Shown: positions 7,558 to 16,571, numbered from the stretch's first letter. The stretch: 64,000 nucleotides of DNA from Paenibacillus_AR mesotrionivorans (GCF_046098205.1 NZ_JBJURJ010000013.1:171605-235604); one strand, 5' to 3'. Numbers and translations are program-made. The notes: a model not told the origin generated them from the letters alone.

Positions 7558-8643
7558 CTAACCTTCCCCCGGAGCCGCTGTCGGCAGCAGAACGGTAAAG
7601 ACCGCCCCCGCCCCCGGCCGGCTAGCTACAGAGATGGTGCCTCCGTGCATCTCCACGATCTTGTGTGCGATGGACAGGCCCAGGCCGCTGCCCCCGCCTG
7701 ACCGGGTGCGGGATTTGTCCGCTTTGTAGAACCGCTCGAAGATACGAGGCTGGTCCTCTCCGGTAATCCCCGGCCCGTTATCCGCCACCCGCACCGCTGC
7801 ATAACCGCCCTCCCGGGAAACGGTGACGTTGATCCTCCCGCCATGTGGAGCGAATTTGATGGCATTATGCAGCAGATTGAGCCATACCTGGCTCATTAAG
7901 TCCTCGTCAGCGGTAATCACCACCTCCCCGGGCTCCAGATTCATCTCAATATCCTTGGCCTCCCACTGGGGCTCACAGGCCAGAATAAGAGAAATAAGCT
8001 GCTTATCCAGCCTGTAGGTGCCGGGGTGGACGGATGATTTCGCCGAATCCAGCACCGCCAGCTTCATCAGATTGTCGCTGAGCTTGGAGAGCCGGATACA
8101 TTCCGTCTCGATAATATCCAGATAACGCTCCCGCTCCTCCGGGTCCAGCGCACCGCTTTTGAGCGCTTTGGCAAAGCCCATAATCGAGGTTAAGGGGGAG
8201 CCGATCTCATGGGAAACATTGGAGATAAACTCCTGCCGCAGCTCCTCCATCTCCTTCAGATTGGCCGCCATGTCATCAATAGTGGTTACCAGTTGGGCAA
8301 AAGGATGCCGCTCCCGTTCATGCCGCCCTATCTGGTCCAGCATGGGAGCCAGGTCCACCTGAAAATCGCCGCGGGAAATCCGGCGCATCACCTCAATCAG
8401 CTCGGTAAACAGCTTATGCTCATTGGGCCGGAGAAGCGGCCCGATTATCGAGATGACGACCCCGAACAGAATAAAGCCTAGCACCGCATTGATCTGAAAG
8501 GCCAGCAGGCCGTGCGGCTCCCAGCCCAATCTGCCATAAACAGCTTCGGTCACCATGTACATCCCTGTCCAGCACAGCAGGAGAAACCCGATGACCATCA
8601 GGACACCGCCGGCAAAATGGAGAACACTTCGTCTGTCCTTCAT
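7558..8643 (-). CDS. sensor histidine kinase
   Basis: A 361-residue membrane kinase. Two transmembrane segments (residues ~8-31 and ~46-69) are joined by a short external loop, followed by a HAMP-like linker and a dimerisation domain with the phospho-acceptor His145 (FISNVSHEIGSPLTS). The ATPase domain has the N box (LLHNAIKFAP), G1 (DNGPGI) and G2 (GSGLGLSI). The very short sensor loop suggests membrane-stress or intramembrane sensing. Its start overlaps the response regulator stop by four bases (ATGA), so the pair is translated together. The DrrAB-like exporter lies upstream on the same strand. Confidence 0.94.
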   Translation of the reverse strand: MKDRRSVLHFAGGVLMVIGFLLLCWTGMYMVTEAVYGRLGWEPHGLLAFQINAVLGFILFGVVISIIGPLLRPNEHKLFTELIEVMRRISRGDFQVDLAPMLDQIGRHERERHPFAQLVTTIDDMAANLKEMEELRQEFISNVSHEIGSPLTSIMGFAKALKSGALDPEERERYLDIIETECIRLSKLSDNLMKLAVLDSAKSSVHPGTYRLDKQLISLILACEPQWEAKDIEMNLEPGEVVITADEDLMSQVWLNLLHNAIKFAPHGGRINVTVSREGGYAAVRVADNGPGITGEDQPRIFERFYKADKSRTRSGGGSGLGLSIAHKIVEMHGGTISVASRPGAGAVFTVLLPTAAPGEG

Positions 8644-9320
8644 GGCTGGATAACCTCCAGCCGGTAACCCAAACCGCGGATGGTGCTGATCCGGAAGGTA
8701 TGGCTCCCCTCCGGGAACCGCTCCCGCAGCCGTTTAATATGCACATCCACCGTCCGCTCATCCCCTTCGTAATCATACCCCCAGATTTGCTCAATAAGCT
8801 GGTCCCGGGTGAAGGTTTTGCCGGGATAACCCGCCAGCTTGAACAGCAGCTCGAATTCCTTCAAGGGGAGCGTAATCTCCTCCGCACCGTCCATACATTG
8901 GTACGTGTCCCGCCGGAGCACCAGACTTCCCAGCTGCACCATTTGGGAGGAGAGAATCCGGTACCGCTTCAGAAGCGCCTTGACCCGGGCAACCAGCACC
9001 ATGGGGTCGAAGGGTTTGACGATGTAATCGTCCGTGCCCAGGGCAAAACCCTTCACAATCTGGGCAGCCTCCCCCTTGGCGGTCAGCATCAGGAGCGGCA
9101 GATTCTCCTCCTGCTCCCTTAGCTCGCGGCACAGCTCCCAGCCGTCCATACCCGGCATCATAATATCCAGGATCACCAGATCCGCGGGAGTATCCGCCAG
9201 CACAGCCAGAGCCTCCCGCCCATCCGAGGCCTCCAGCACCTCCCAGCCCTCCACCTTAAGAAAATGCCGCACCATTTCACGTATATGCAAGTCGTCATCC
9301 ACGACCAATATCCGGGTCAT
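8640..9320 (-). CDS. OmpR/PhoB-family response regulator
   Basis: A 226-residue DNA-binding response regulator. The receiver domain (residues 1-118) has the acidic cluster VVDDD, the phosphorylation site Asp52 (VILDIMMPG) and IVKPFDP. The winged-helix output domain occupies residues ~128-224 (LPLKEFELLFKLAGYPGKTFTRDQLIEQIWG). GGAGG lies before the ATG. It works with the kinase at 7558-8643 and probably controls the adjacent ABC exporter, an inference from position only. Confidence 0.95.
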   Translation of the reverse strand: MTRILVVDDDLHIREMVRHFLKVEGWEVLEASDGREALAVLADTPADLVILDIMMPGMDGWELCRELREQEENLPLLMLTAKGEAAQIVKGFALGTDDYIVKPFDPMVLVARVKALLKRYRILSSQMVQLGSLVLRRDTYQCMDGAEEITLPLKEFELLFKLAGYPGKTFTRDQLIEQIWGYDYEGDERTVDVHIKRLRERFPEGSHTFRISTIRGLGYRLEVIQP

Positions 9321-9381
9321 AACGCCACCTCCACGAAAACCTTGCCTGATATCGCCTAGTCAAGCCTCCCGGCTGCAGCAA

Positions 9382-9403
9382 AAACGCCGTTGCCGGCGTT
9401 CTG
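9382..9403 (-). terminator. intrinsic terminator after the ABC exporter operon
   Basis: Minus-strand stem AACGCCG / CGGCGTT with a GCAA loop, followed by TTTTTGC. It separates the exporter genes from the two-component genes, so some read-through or a second promoter is expected for the latter. Confidence 0.75.
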
Positions 9404-9410
9404 CCTTGCC

Positions 9411-10226
9411 CTATGCCTTACGCATATATGCCCGCACGGTTGCCGGAGCGAACACCGCCACAATTACAGCCGCCCCCACCAGGGAGATTACCAGATCGCT
9501 GCCCACACTGCCGGAATTGGTCAGCTCCCGGACGGCGCTCACCAGATGGGAGATGGGGTTGAGGTTGGCAAACCACTGAAGCCATTTGGGCATGGTTTCC
9601 ACAGGCACATAAGCATTGGATAAGAAGGTCAGAGGAAACAGAATGATCATGGACATCCCCTGTACACTGGAGGCCGTCCGGGCAATCACTCCAAAGAAGG
9701 CAAAAATCCAGCTGATGGCCCAGGAGCAGCCTATAACCAAAAGCCCTGCAAGCACCACATGCTCCACGCCTCCCGCAGGACGGTAGCCCATCAGATATCC
9801 CATGACAAAGGTCAGCACAGTGGCAATGGTATAACGGACCGTGTCCGCCAGAAGAGCCCCCGCCAGCGGGGCAATCCGCGCGATGGGAAGGGACTTGAAG
9901 CGGTCGAACACCCCTTTGTCCATATCCTCCCTCAGCTGGACCCCCGTGACGACCGAGGTAGTAATAACCGTCTGAACCAAAATCCCGGGAATAATTATGG
10001 GCAGGTAGCTGGCCACGTCCCCGGAGATAGCACCACCGAAGATATAGGTGAACATCAGGGTGAAAATAATCGGCTGAATCGTAACATCAAATAGCTGTTC
10101 CGGTGTGTGCCGGATTTTGAGCAAACCCCGGTAGGCCATGGTCAAGGAATGCCGGATCGTCTGGCCCAGGCTGTTGCGGCTTTTCAGTTGGCGGGCTGCC
10201 CCGGGTGTAATGGTGGTCTGGCTCAT
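9411..10226 (-). CDS. ABC-2 type permease of a drug exporter (DrrB-like)
   Basis: A 271-residue membrane subunit with six predicted membrane segments. RPGL-like lead-in, QPIIFTLMFTYIFGG, and LPIIIPGILVQTV followed by FDRFKSLPIARIAPLAGALLAD are typical of daunorubicin-type DrrB permeases. The ATG overlaps the ATPase stop by four bases. It should form the membrane channel for the ATPase encoded just upstream and export a hydrophobic drug or lipid. The substrate is unknown. Confidence 0.92.
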   Translation of the reverse strand: MSQTTITPGAARQLKSRNSLGQTIRHSLTMAYRGLLKIRHTPEQLFDVTIQPIIFTLMFTYIFGGAISGDVASYLPIIIPGILVQTVITTSVVTGVQLREDMDKGVFDRFKSLPIARIAPLAGALLADTVRYTIATVLTFVMGYLMGYRPAGGVEHVVLAGLLVIGCSWAISWIFAFFGVIARTASSVQGMSMIILFPLTFLSNAYVPVETMPKWLQWFANLNPISHLVSAVRELTNSGSVGSDLVISLVGAAVIVAVFAPATVRAYMRKA

Positions 10227-11254
10227 ACGTTTGCCTCCTTCAATTGATGTGCTGCCGCGTGCTGCCCGGACGGCTTATCTTCTGCCGGCGCATCTCCGGT
10301 AATGGTCAGGAACACCTCATCCAGCGTCGGCTTCTGCATGCTCATTTCCGCCAGGCGGATTCCGTCCTCCCGGAGGGCGATAAGCAGATCCGCAACTTTG
10401 TCGGGATCGGACATTGGTGCCGTAATTTTTCCGGCTTCCGCCGAAACCGCCGCCCGCACCTGCAGCACCTGCTCCACCTTCCGTCGTGCATGCTCCGTTT
10501 CCAGCGGCTCCGCCACCCGCAGCTGCAGGGATGCAGTGCCTACCGACATTTTCAGCTCATCCACCGTACCTTCCGCTACCACATGGCCGCGGTCGATAAC
10601 AGCGATCCGGTCCGCCAGCTGATCCGCTTCATCCAGATACTGGGTGGTCAAAAGCACAGTGGAGCCCGTTTTGACCAAACGCCGGATGGTTTCCCACATT
10701 TGGGCCCGGGTCCGGGGATCAAGACCGGTAGTCGGTTCATCCAGAAAGATCAGCGGCGGCTGGGCGATAAGACTGGCGGCCAGATCCAGCCGGCGCCGCA
10801 TTCCCCCGGAGAAATTCTTCAGGGGCCGCTTCGCTGCCTCTGTCAGACCGAACTCCTCCAGCAGCTCCGCCGCCTTCCTCTTCGCGTCCACCCGGGACAA
10901 CCCAAGCAGCCGGGAGAAAATCACCAGATTCTCCGTGGCGCTTAAGGATTCATCCACGGATGCATATTGCCCCGTGACACCGATCAGCTGCCGCACTATA
11001 TGCGGCTCTCTTCCCACATCATGCCCAAAAATCTGCGCCGAACCCGCGTCCGGCCTTAACAGCGTCGCCAGCATCCGGATGGTGGTGGTTTTACCTGCCC
11101 CATTCGGTCCAAGCACCCCGTATATACTGCCGGTCTTCACATGCAGATTTACCCCGTCCACGGCCCGGTTGTCCCCGAAGGTTTTGACCAGCCCGCTGGC
11201 TTCCACCGCCCATTGTCCGCCGGCGGCACTTGCCTCTCTTTTCTTTTTCTCCAT
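10223..11254 (-). CDS. ABC exporter ATPase (DrrA-like)
   Basis: A 343-residue ATPase with Walker A GPNGAGKTTTIRML near residue 51, Q-loop TGQYASVDESLSATENL, signature NFSGGMRRRLDLA and Walker B LIFLDEPTTGLDPRTR. The extra C-terminal ~100 residues end with KPTLDEVFLTITG, the DrrA C-terminal hallmark. The ATG at 11254 has GGGAGG at a good distance; the ATG at 11260 is too close. The leader contains a minus-strand hairpin with a seven-T run at about 11320-11346, a possible attenuator. Confidence 0.93.
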   Translation of the reverse strand: MEKKKREASAAGGQWAVEASGLVKTFGDNRAVDGVNLHVKTGSIYGVLGPNGAGKTTTIRMLATLLRPDAGSAQIFGHDVGREPHIVRQLIGVTGQYASVDESLSATENLVIFSRLLGLSRVDAKRKAAELLEEFGLTEAAKRPLKNFSGGMRRRLDLAASLIAQPPLIFLDEPTTGLDPRTRAQMWETIRRLVKTGSTVLLTTQYLDEADQLADRIAVIDRGHVVAEGTVDELKMSVGTASLQLRVAEPLETEHARRKVEQVLQVRAAVSAEAGKITAPMSDPDKVADLLIALREDGIRLAEMSMQKPTLDEVFLTITGDAPAEDKPSGQHAAAHQLKEANV

Positions 11255-11317
11255 CTCCATTGCCTCCCTGATCCGTTGATATTGGCATGGTATCGCAGAT
11301 TTATGAACTCAATATGA

Positions 11318-11347
11318 ACAAAAAAAGAGAGGCCTAAGCCCTCTCCG
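11318..11347 (-). terminator. terminator-like hairpin in the leader of the DrrAB-like operon
   Basis: Minus strand GAGAGG-GCTTAGG-CCTCTC followed by TTTTTTT, about 65 bases before the ATPase start. No complete gene ends upstream on this strand, so it may act as an attenuator. The rest of the 11255-11482 gap holds no supported gene. Confidence 0.55.
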
Positions 11348-11482
11348 GAAAAAAGCGCGCTTTCTAAATGCTGGAAAAGAAGCAGTTTATTTGATACGAT
11401 GAAGTCGGACATCCTGCGCGAACAAAAAACAATGGACATATCTGCAGAACCTTAAACTTATAACAACGGGAGCTGGAATGGA

Positions 11483-12091
11483 ATGAATCTGTTTCAGGGA
11501 ATGGAAGGCATGCGAATGGCCAACGGCCTTTTTTGGCTGAATGAGCCGGAGAAGTGGAGCTTTGGGCCTCAGGGGCTGGTGGTGGAGGCTCCGCGGTCCA
11601 CTAACTTTTTTAATGATCCGGAGATCGGAAGCATTGATGTGACAGCGCCATTCTTGTATGCGGAGGTAAAGGGGGATTTTGATCTGACCACACGGGTTGG
11701 CATCAAAATGCTAAAGTGGTATGATGCGGGATGCCTGCTGATTATGGCGGACGAAGCCCGCTGGGCAAAGCTGTGTTACGAAAATTGGAAAACGGGGCCT
11801 TCCATTGTAAGCGTTGTCACAAGAGCGGTTTCCGATGACTGTCCCTCTCATGTCATCGGCGAGGTTCAGCCCTACCTGAGAGTGCTGCGGTCCGGCAGCT
11901 GCTTCGGCTTCTATTATTCATTGGATGGTACAGCCTGGACGCTGATCCGCTACTTCAGCATGGATGCGCCGGAGAAAATCAAGGCAGGTATCCTGGCCCA
12001 AGCCCCCATCGGCAAAAGCTGCAGCGTCAGCTTTGAGTTCCTGAGGCTGGAGGCCAAGCCGGTGAAAAGCGCGAAGGAAATACCGGGATAA
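11483..12091 (+). CDS. DUF1349 family protein
   Basis: A 202-residue protein matching the DUF1349 beta-sandwich (concanavalin-like) family throughout: FDLTTRV, WYDAGCLLIM, WAKLCYENWKTGPSIVSVVT and RVLRSGSCFGFYYSLDG are hallmark segments. No signal peptide, so it is probably cytoplasmic. Some family members are linked to carbohydrate metabolism, but no reaction is established. GGGAG lies 10 bases before the ATG. It is a single-gene unit between two minus-strand operons. Confidence 0.88.
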   Translation: MNLFQGMEGMRMANGLFWLNEPEKWSFGPQGLVVEAPRSTNFFNDPEIGSIDVTAPFLYAEVKGDFDLTTRVGIKMLKWYDAGCLLIMADEARWAKLCYENWKTGPSIVSVVTRAVSDDCPSHVIGEVQPYLRVLRSGSCFGFYYSLDGTAWTLIRYFSMDAPEKIKAGILAQAPIGKSCSVSFEFLRLEAKPVKSAKEIPG

Positions 12092-12129
12092 CCGGAAGCC
12101 CGGCCTCCCTCATTGCCTCACTACATATA

Positions 12130-12178
12130 AAAAAGCAGGTAAAACCTTAGACCGCACTCTAAGTGTTTACCTGCTTAT
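12130..12178 (-). terminator. intrinsic terminator after the SMR pair
   Basis: AAGCAGGTAAA pairs with TTTACCTGCTT around a loop with its own small stem. On the minus strand six T follow. It may also stop transcription from the DUF1349 gene on the plus strand. Confidence 0.85.
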
Positions 12179-12203
12179 TCACGTTTTGGCGTGTCGGTTC
12201 CAA

Positions 12204-12518
12204 TCACCCCGCCAGCTTTAAGCCCACAGCGGCGGCCAGCACCGTTGCGATACAAAGAACCCGCGGCAAATTACGGGGCTCTCCGTAGATCACCATTCCG
12301 AGAATCGCACCGCCGGAAGCCCCGATGCCCGTCCATATGGCATAAGCTGTACCCATCGGCAGCACCTTCATGGCTTGGGACAGGAAAAGAAAGCTTAGCG
12401 CAAAACCGCCCGCCATGTAAAGGAAGGCTCTCCAGCTCCGTTCCTTATTCAGTTTATTAATCATGGCTACACCAAGCATCTCAAACAATCCGGCCAATAT
12501 GAGAAACATCCATTCCAT
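12204..12518 (-). CDS. SMR family transporter subunit (YkkD-like)
   Basis: A 104-residue, four-helix small multidrug resistance protein with the essential membrane Glu13 (GLFEML). It retains the family segments LPMGTAYAIWTGIGASG and GMVIYGE. It is the second gene of a riboswitch-controlled pair, starting three bases after the first stop. SMR proteins of this pair type act as proton-coupled exporters, probably as a heterodimer; with a guanidine-I riboswitch upstream, guanidinium is the likely substrate. Confidence 0.9.
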   Translation of the reverse strand: MEWMFLILAGLFEMLGVAMINKLNKERSWRAFLYMAGGFALSFLFLSQAMKVLPMGTAYAIWTGIGASGGAILGMVIYGEPRNLPRVLCIATVLAAAVGLKLAG

Positions 12519-12521
12519 GGT

Positions 12522-12863
12522 TTATCCTGCCTCCTGTTCCGTTTCTGGTTGCGGGCTGAGCAGCTTCAAGCCGGTAACCCCGGCCAGCAAAAGCGCGATC
12601 AGAAGAATCTTCAACCCGTTTGCCGGCGCATCAAAAAGCAGCAGCTCCGCAACCACCGTTCCGGCGGTTCCCAGCCCGACAAACACCGCATACACCGTAC
12701 CTACCGGAAGCGCCCGGGAAGCCCGGATCATCAGATAAAAGCTGGCGATAATGGCAATAACGGTTCCGGTGATTTCAACCAGTCCCTCCGCATGCTTCAT
12801 CCCGATCACCCAGCCCACCTCGAAAAGCGCCGCTATACCGACAGATGCCCAATTTCTGTCCAT
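12522..12863 (-). CDS. SMR family transporter subunit (YkkC-like)
   Basis: A 113-residue four-helix SMR protein. Glu15 (AALFEVGWVIGMKHA) is the proton/substrate-binding residue, and ALPVGTVYAVFVGLGTAG is the conserved loop-helix. It directly follows a guanidine-I riboswitch and is paired with the gene at 12204-12518, as in ykkCD operons. Function inferred: guanidinium efflux with its partner. An AAGGAGG site precedes the ATG. Confidence 0.92.
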   Translation of the reverse strand: MDRNWASVGIAALFEVGWVIGMKHAEGLVEITGTVIAIIASFYLMIRASRALPVGTVYAVFVGLGTAGTVVAELLLFDAPANGLKILLIALLLAGVTGLKLLSPQPETEQEAG

Positions 12864-12912
12864 GGTTTCTCCTCCTTATGGTTCTATGTTTCCCGCAGCC
12901 CGGTAGATAAAC

Positions 12913-12962
12913 GTAAAAAACCCGGAAGAATAAACTGCTGAATGCAGCTATTCTCCCGGGCT
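12913..12962 (-). terminator. riboswitch-controlled terminator
   Basis: CCCGGGAGAATA pairs with TATTCTTCCGGG around an inner CTGCATTCAGCAG stem; TTTTTT follows. Confidence 0.9.
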
Positions 12963-13045
12963 TTTGTCCCTCCGTGTCAACAGTCCGAAGACTGCCGCCT
13001 TCTCTCGGACCAGGCCAGCCTAAAGCTGCGGAACCCTAGAAAGCT
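12955..13045 (-). promoter_or_regulatory. guanidine-I (ykkC) riboswitch aptamer
   Basis: Minus-strand sequence carries the class hallmarks in order: CTAGGGTTCCG, GGCCTGGTCCGAGAGAAGGC, then ACACGGAGGGACAAAAGCCCGGGAGA. The 3' part overlaps a terminator stem (12913-12962), so guanidine binding should prevent termination and turn on the SMR genes. Confidence 0.95.
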
Positions 13046-13064
13046 TTTTATGCGGTTGATGCCC

Positions 13065-13092
13065 ATTATACACACCCGTGGCGGGGTGTCAA
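13065..13092 (-). promoter_or_regulatory. consensus sigma-A promoter of the riboswitch operon
   Basis: TTGACA (13087-13092), 16 bases, then TATAAT (13065-13070), both perfect consensus, just before the aptamer. Confidence 0.92.
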
Positions 13093-13102
13093 GGCTTTCA
13101 GG

Positions 13103-16100
13103 TTATAAGTGACTGCCCTCCGGCATCGTGGTAGGCTGAATCAGAACAGCGTCGAAGGAAGCATTCGCCCGCTCCGAATACAAGCCTGCCGCACCGGAGC
13201 CAAACCTGCTGTCGTGAGCAGTCAGCTTCTTTTGCCCGTTTAGATGCAATTCAATGGTATCTCCGGTGAATACCCCGCGAAACCGGTAAGAGACTCCCGG
13301 ATTCAGGGCGATGGGCTCTTCTGCCAGCGTCTGCGTAACACCGCCGGTTACGGATTTGATGGATAGCTTGCCGTTCCCATACGAAAGCAGATAATAGTTG
13401 CTTCCGTCCTGCACCCGGCCGGCGATGCCGAACTCTCCCGCCAGGTGCCCGGGCCGAACCCAGGCAAGATAGCTGATATTGCCAAAGTGCGCCTTCGTAT
13501 GGATAAAGGACGCCTCAGCAGCATGATCCGAAACCGCCAGAACCTGTTCCAAGGGATCAAAAGGGACAGCTCCTGCCGCCCGTGTCAGCGGGTCCTTTAC
13601 ATTGTAGGGAATAATGACCGCTTGCTTTTCCTTCCAAGCTCCGCTTACCGGTACCCAATGGTCGGTCAGGGCGGAAACACCTTCCTTGTAATCGAAGGAA
13701 TCATGGAAGGCCGCCGGATTCATACCCCCTATGGAAATAAGAAGCTCCCAAAGATAGATATCCGCCGTGGTATGCTCCGTTTTGGTCCCGGCCCGGGATT
13801 GGGAATAGTACCCGTTGACGGTCTTGGCATAATAATCGGATACACCCACCGCTTGGAGCTTGGCTATACGGTCACGCATAGCTTCATTGCCAGGGGCGTT
13901 CCAATAACCGAACATATGCATCAGCATCCGGTTCTGCAAGGAGGGATCGATGCCGAGCACCGCATAGGTAGCACTCTCCCGCGGCCCGTCCGCATCGGAG
14001 GATGCGAATTCATGCTCCATTCCCGGCTCGCCCATATAATCGCCATCCTGGGCGATATGGTCCCATGTCCCATCCTGGGCCTTGGCAAACATCCTCATGG
14101 GGTTAGCCAGAAATTCATCCAAGGTCACGCCTTTGAAGGACCAGCCCGGATTGCGGACAATTCCTTCCACCATAGCCGCTTTCGCAGCTTGTGATCCGAA
14201 ATTCAGCGTACTGGCGAAGCTGGCATAAACAGACGTCAGTCCCATATCCATCAATTCCTGAACAAACGCGCCGTGATCATATTGCTGCAAGAGCCCCTTC
14301 ACATTCTCCGTCCCCAGCACAAAGGAAGATGCATACAGCAGCGTCATATTGGGCTCCCAGTAGTTGGGGTTGCCGGTATAGGTATTGGGATCTCCGTTCA
14401 TCGCCAGGCGGGCGGCCGTTCTTCTGCTGCCATATTGATCATACTCGCTTGTCGTGAAGACCGTGCTGATCAAGGCGGCTTTGAAAAAAACCGCCAGCTT
14501 GGAGCGCTCCTGCTCCGTCAGCAAGCTCATGATTTCCTCATCATTCCACAGCAGAGCGGCAGAGGACACCATGGAGGAATGACCGCGGGAATCCAGCCCC
14601 GCCTGGAGATTGGGCATATTGGCTCCTATGGTCAGCATCTTGCGGATAACCTCCACGCAGCGTTCAACCAGCATAGGGTCACGATTGCCCGAGAGGACGG
14701 CCTGCACGATGGCTTCGAAGGACTTGCTCCCTCTCAGCTCCGAGAAGGAGCCCTGGGCCGCATCCTTGTTGCCGAAGATAATATTGGCCGAGTCCATCAT
14801 CGCCAGCTCCAAGGTGCTTTCCAGAGGGGCGGGATACGGATAGGCGGTGTCCGCAGCTGTGATGGATGGCGATATCTGGTCAGCTTTCTGCTTATTCCCC
14901 AATGCATCCATGATACTGCTGGCGGCAAGCCGGATTCGGTTGCCTTCCCCGGCAATCGGGCTGTCCAGGGAAATGGATACCGTTTGACCGTTTATGCTGA
15001 CATGGTCCGCAGCATTCAGGGGCCGATATTCCCCGCCATTGTCATCGGAGTAATAAACGCCGTTATGGAAGGCCGTCTCATCGGATAAGGCGTTGAACAC
15101 CGGCTCATCAAACACCAGCATGATTTTCCTGTTCATGTTGACCGCATAAGCCTTCTCCAGGACCGGAGCAGCCGTGTCAGCCGTTATGAAGTCGGATACA
15201 TAAGGCATCCCCACCAGATTGCCCGCCTCATCCTTCAAAGCATCAGGCTCAATACGGAGCTTATTTTGGTTTCCAGCCAGCTTGGATTCCAGAGTAACCA
15301 CAAGCTTGCCGTCTGCAAGTGCTGCGGTGTCTCCTTCCTTCAAAGGGGCATAAGCTATCCCGTCTTGTGCAAAGGATACGGCGGCTTTCAGGGCCGCTTC
15401 ATCACTGGCTGAACGGAACAGCGGCTCATCCGCCGAAACCGTCAATATCCGGTTGGTGCGGTCTGTCTCCACACTGCTGCTCAGCACAGGGGCAGTGGCG
15501 TCATATGCCAGCTCTCCGATCAGGAGTTCATGGCCGATGGCATTGCCGGCTTCATCGGACAAGGCATTGGCGTTTATGCGTACCTTGGCGCCCGGCAAGC
15601 TAAGCCTGTCGGCCAATACGACAGACAGGGTATCTCCCAGTATAGCTGCGGAGTCCTCCGGTGAAAGCGGAGTAAACAGGTTCCCGTCCCGGGACAGGGA
15701 AATGGCCGGTAGAAGTCCGTTTAGGCCGGTTGTCCGGAGATATTCGTTAAAACGGAGCTCCAGCCTGCGGTTTTCCCCGCTTACCGCTGCCGCCTCCAAA
15801 ACAGGAGCGGTCACATCATAATCAAGGATCAGCTGCGGCGGATTCGCCCCCTCCTTGCTGCTGACTGTACGGTTCGAGCTGGTATTGGTTCCCTTCAGCA
15901 TAAAGGAAATTACCTCCCCCGAATTTCGGCTCAAGACGTAATCCGTTACATTCCACTGGTACCATCCCGGCGCACCGCCTACCAGGGCTTTACCCACAAT
16001 CTCGGAATGGGGAGGCTGATTGGCATAGGTCAGCCCGTCTTCCGTCCATCCCTCGTCAGTTACGGCATACAAGGACAGCTCCTGGGGAAGAGGACCGGCA

Positions 16101-16408
16101 TCGTTAAAATACAGACGGAGGATAGCCTGATTGAAAGGACCCGCGTTGACAGCAGGGAATTGGAGAAAAATTCTGCGGTTAAATGCCCCTCCGCCTTCCT
16201 TCAGCTCCATCACCGCTTTTTTTCCGTAATTGGTAGCGGTGGTTGAAGACCCGCTGTTAACATGCGCATCCATTACCGGAGCCATGACTGTCCGAAACGC
16301 TCCCTCCGCAGCCGCACCGGTTCCTGCAGGTATAAAGGCTTGAACCAGCAGCAGCATTTGAAGAATGGCCAGCCACAGGCTAACCGCCTTTATCCATTTC
16401 CTTTGCAT
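13103..16408 (-). CDS. large secreted multidomain protein, probable polysaccharide-active enzyme
   Basis: About 1101 residues. A signal peptide (WIKAVSLWLAILQMLLLVQAF) leads to a DNRLRE-type domain (residues ~35-200; APVMDAHVNSGS, WNVTDYV). Then come three Ig-like SwmB-type repeats (each starting TAPVL; residues ~200-520). An alpha-helical region of ~350 residues (ELAMMDSANIIFGNKDAAQG to WELLISIGGMNP) looks like an alpha/alpha toroid. The C-terminus (LAWVRPGHLAGEFGIAGRV to VLIQPTT) is a LamG-like sandwich. The catalytic part is not a family I recognise; a lyase is likely from the build and the locus. The start at 16408 is chosen because AAAGGAG overlaps the upstream in-frame ATGs. A cre-like site lies upstream. 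Confidence 0.75.
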   Translation of the reverse strand: MQRKWIKAVSLWLAILQMLLLVQAFIPAGTGAAAEGAFRTVMAPVMDAHVNSGSSTTATNYGKKAVMELKEGGGAFNRRIFLQFPAVNAGPFNQAILRLYFNDAGPLPQELSLYAVTDEGWTEDGLTYANQPPHSEIVGKALVGGAPGWYQWNVTDYVLSRNSGEVISFMLKGTNTSSNRTVSSKEGANPPQLILDYDVTAPVLEAAAVSGENRRLELRFNEYLRTTGLNGLLPAISLSRDGNLFTPLSPEDSAAILGDTLSVVLADRLSLPGAKVRINANALSDEAGNAIGHELLIGELAYDATAPVLSSSVETDRTNRILTVSADEPLFRSASDEAALKAAVSFAQDGIAYAPLKEGDTAALADGKLVVTLESKLAGNQNKLRIEPDALKDEAGNLVGMPYVSDFITADTAAPVLEKAYAVNMNRKIMLVFDEPVFNALSDETAFHNGVYYSDDNGGEYRPLNAADHVSINGQTVSISLDSPIAGEGNRIRLAASSIMDALGNKQKADQISPSITAADTAYPYPAPLESTLELAMMDSANIIFGNKDAAQGSFSELRGSKSFEAIVQAVLSGNRDPMLVERCVEVIRKMLTIGANMPNLQAGLDSRGHSSMVSSAALLWNDEEIMSLLTEQERSKLAVFFKAALISTVFTTSEYDQYGSRRTAARLAMNGDPNTYTGNPNYWEPNMTLLYASSFVLGTENVKGLLQQYDHGAFVQELMDMGLTSVYASFASTLNFGSQAAKAAMVEGIVRNPGWSFKGVTLDEFLANPMRMFAKAQDGTWDHIAQDGDYMGEPGMEHEFASSDADGPRESATYAVLGIDPSLQNRMLMHMFGYWNAPGNEAMRDRIAKLQAVGVSDYYAKTVNGYYSQSRAGTKTEHTTADIYLWELLISIGGMNPAAFHDSFDYKEGVSALTDHWVPVSGAWKEKQAVIIPYNVKDPLTRAAGAVPFDPLEQVLAVSDHAAEASFIHTKAHFGNISYLAWVRPGHLAGEFGIAGRVQDGSNYYLLSYGNGKLSIKSVTGGVTQTLAEEPIALNPGVSYRFRGVFTGDTIELHLNGQKKLTAHDSRFGSGAAGLYSERANASFDAVLIQPTTMPEGSHL

Positions 16409-16447
16409 CACATTCATTCTCCTTTCCATCGTGGAAATTCCAGAAAA

Positions 16448-16461
16448 AGTAAGCGCTTTCT
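16448..16461 (-). promoter_or_regulatory. cre-like site before the large secreted enzyme
   Basis: Minus strand AGAAAGCGCTTACT matches 12 of 14 positions of the CcpA-binding consensus TGWAANCGNTNWCA. It lies 40-53 bases before the start codon. Confidence 0.55.
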
Positions 16462-16571
16462 AAAAGCCGTAAAAACAGAGCTGCCCCATTACGGCTGTAC
16501 CCGGGACAGCTTTCCCCTCACCCGGCTATCCCGCTCCCAAGCCGGCTTGGACTGGGGGCGGGCCGGTTCCT

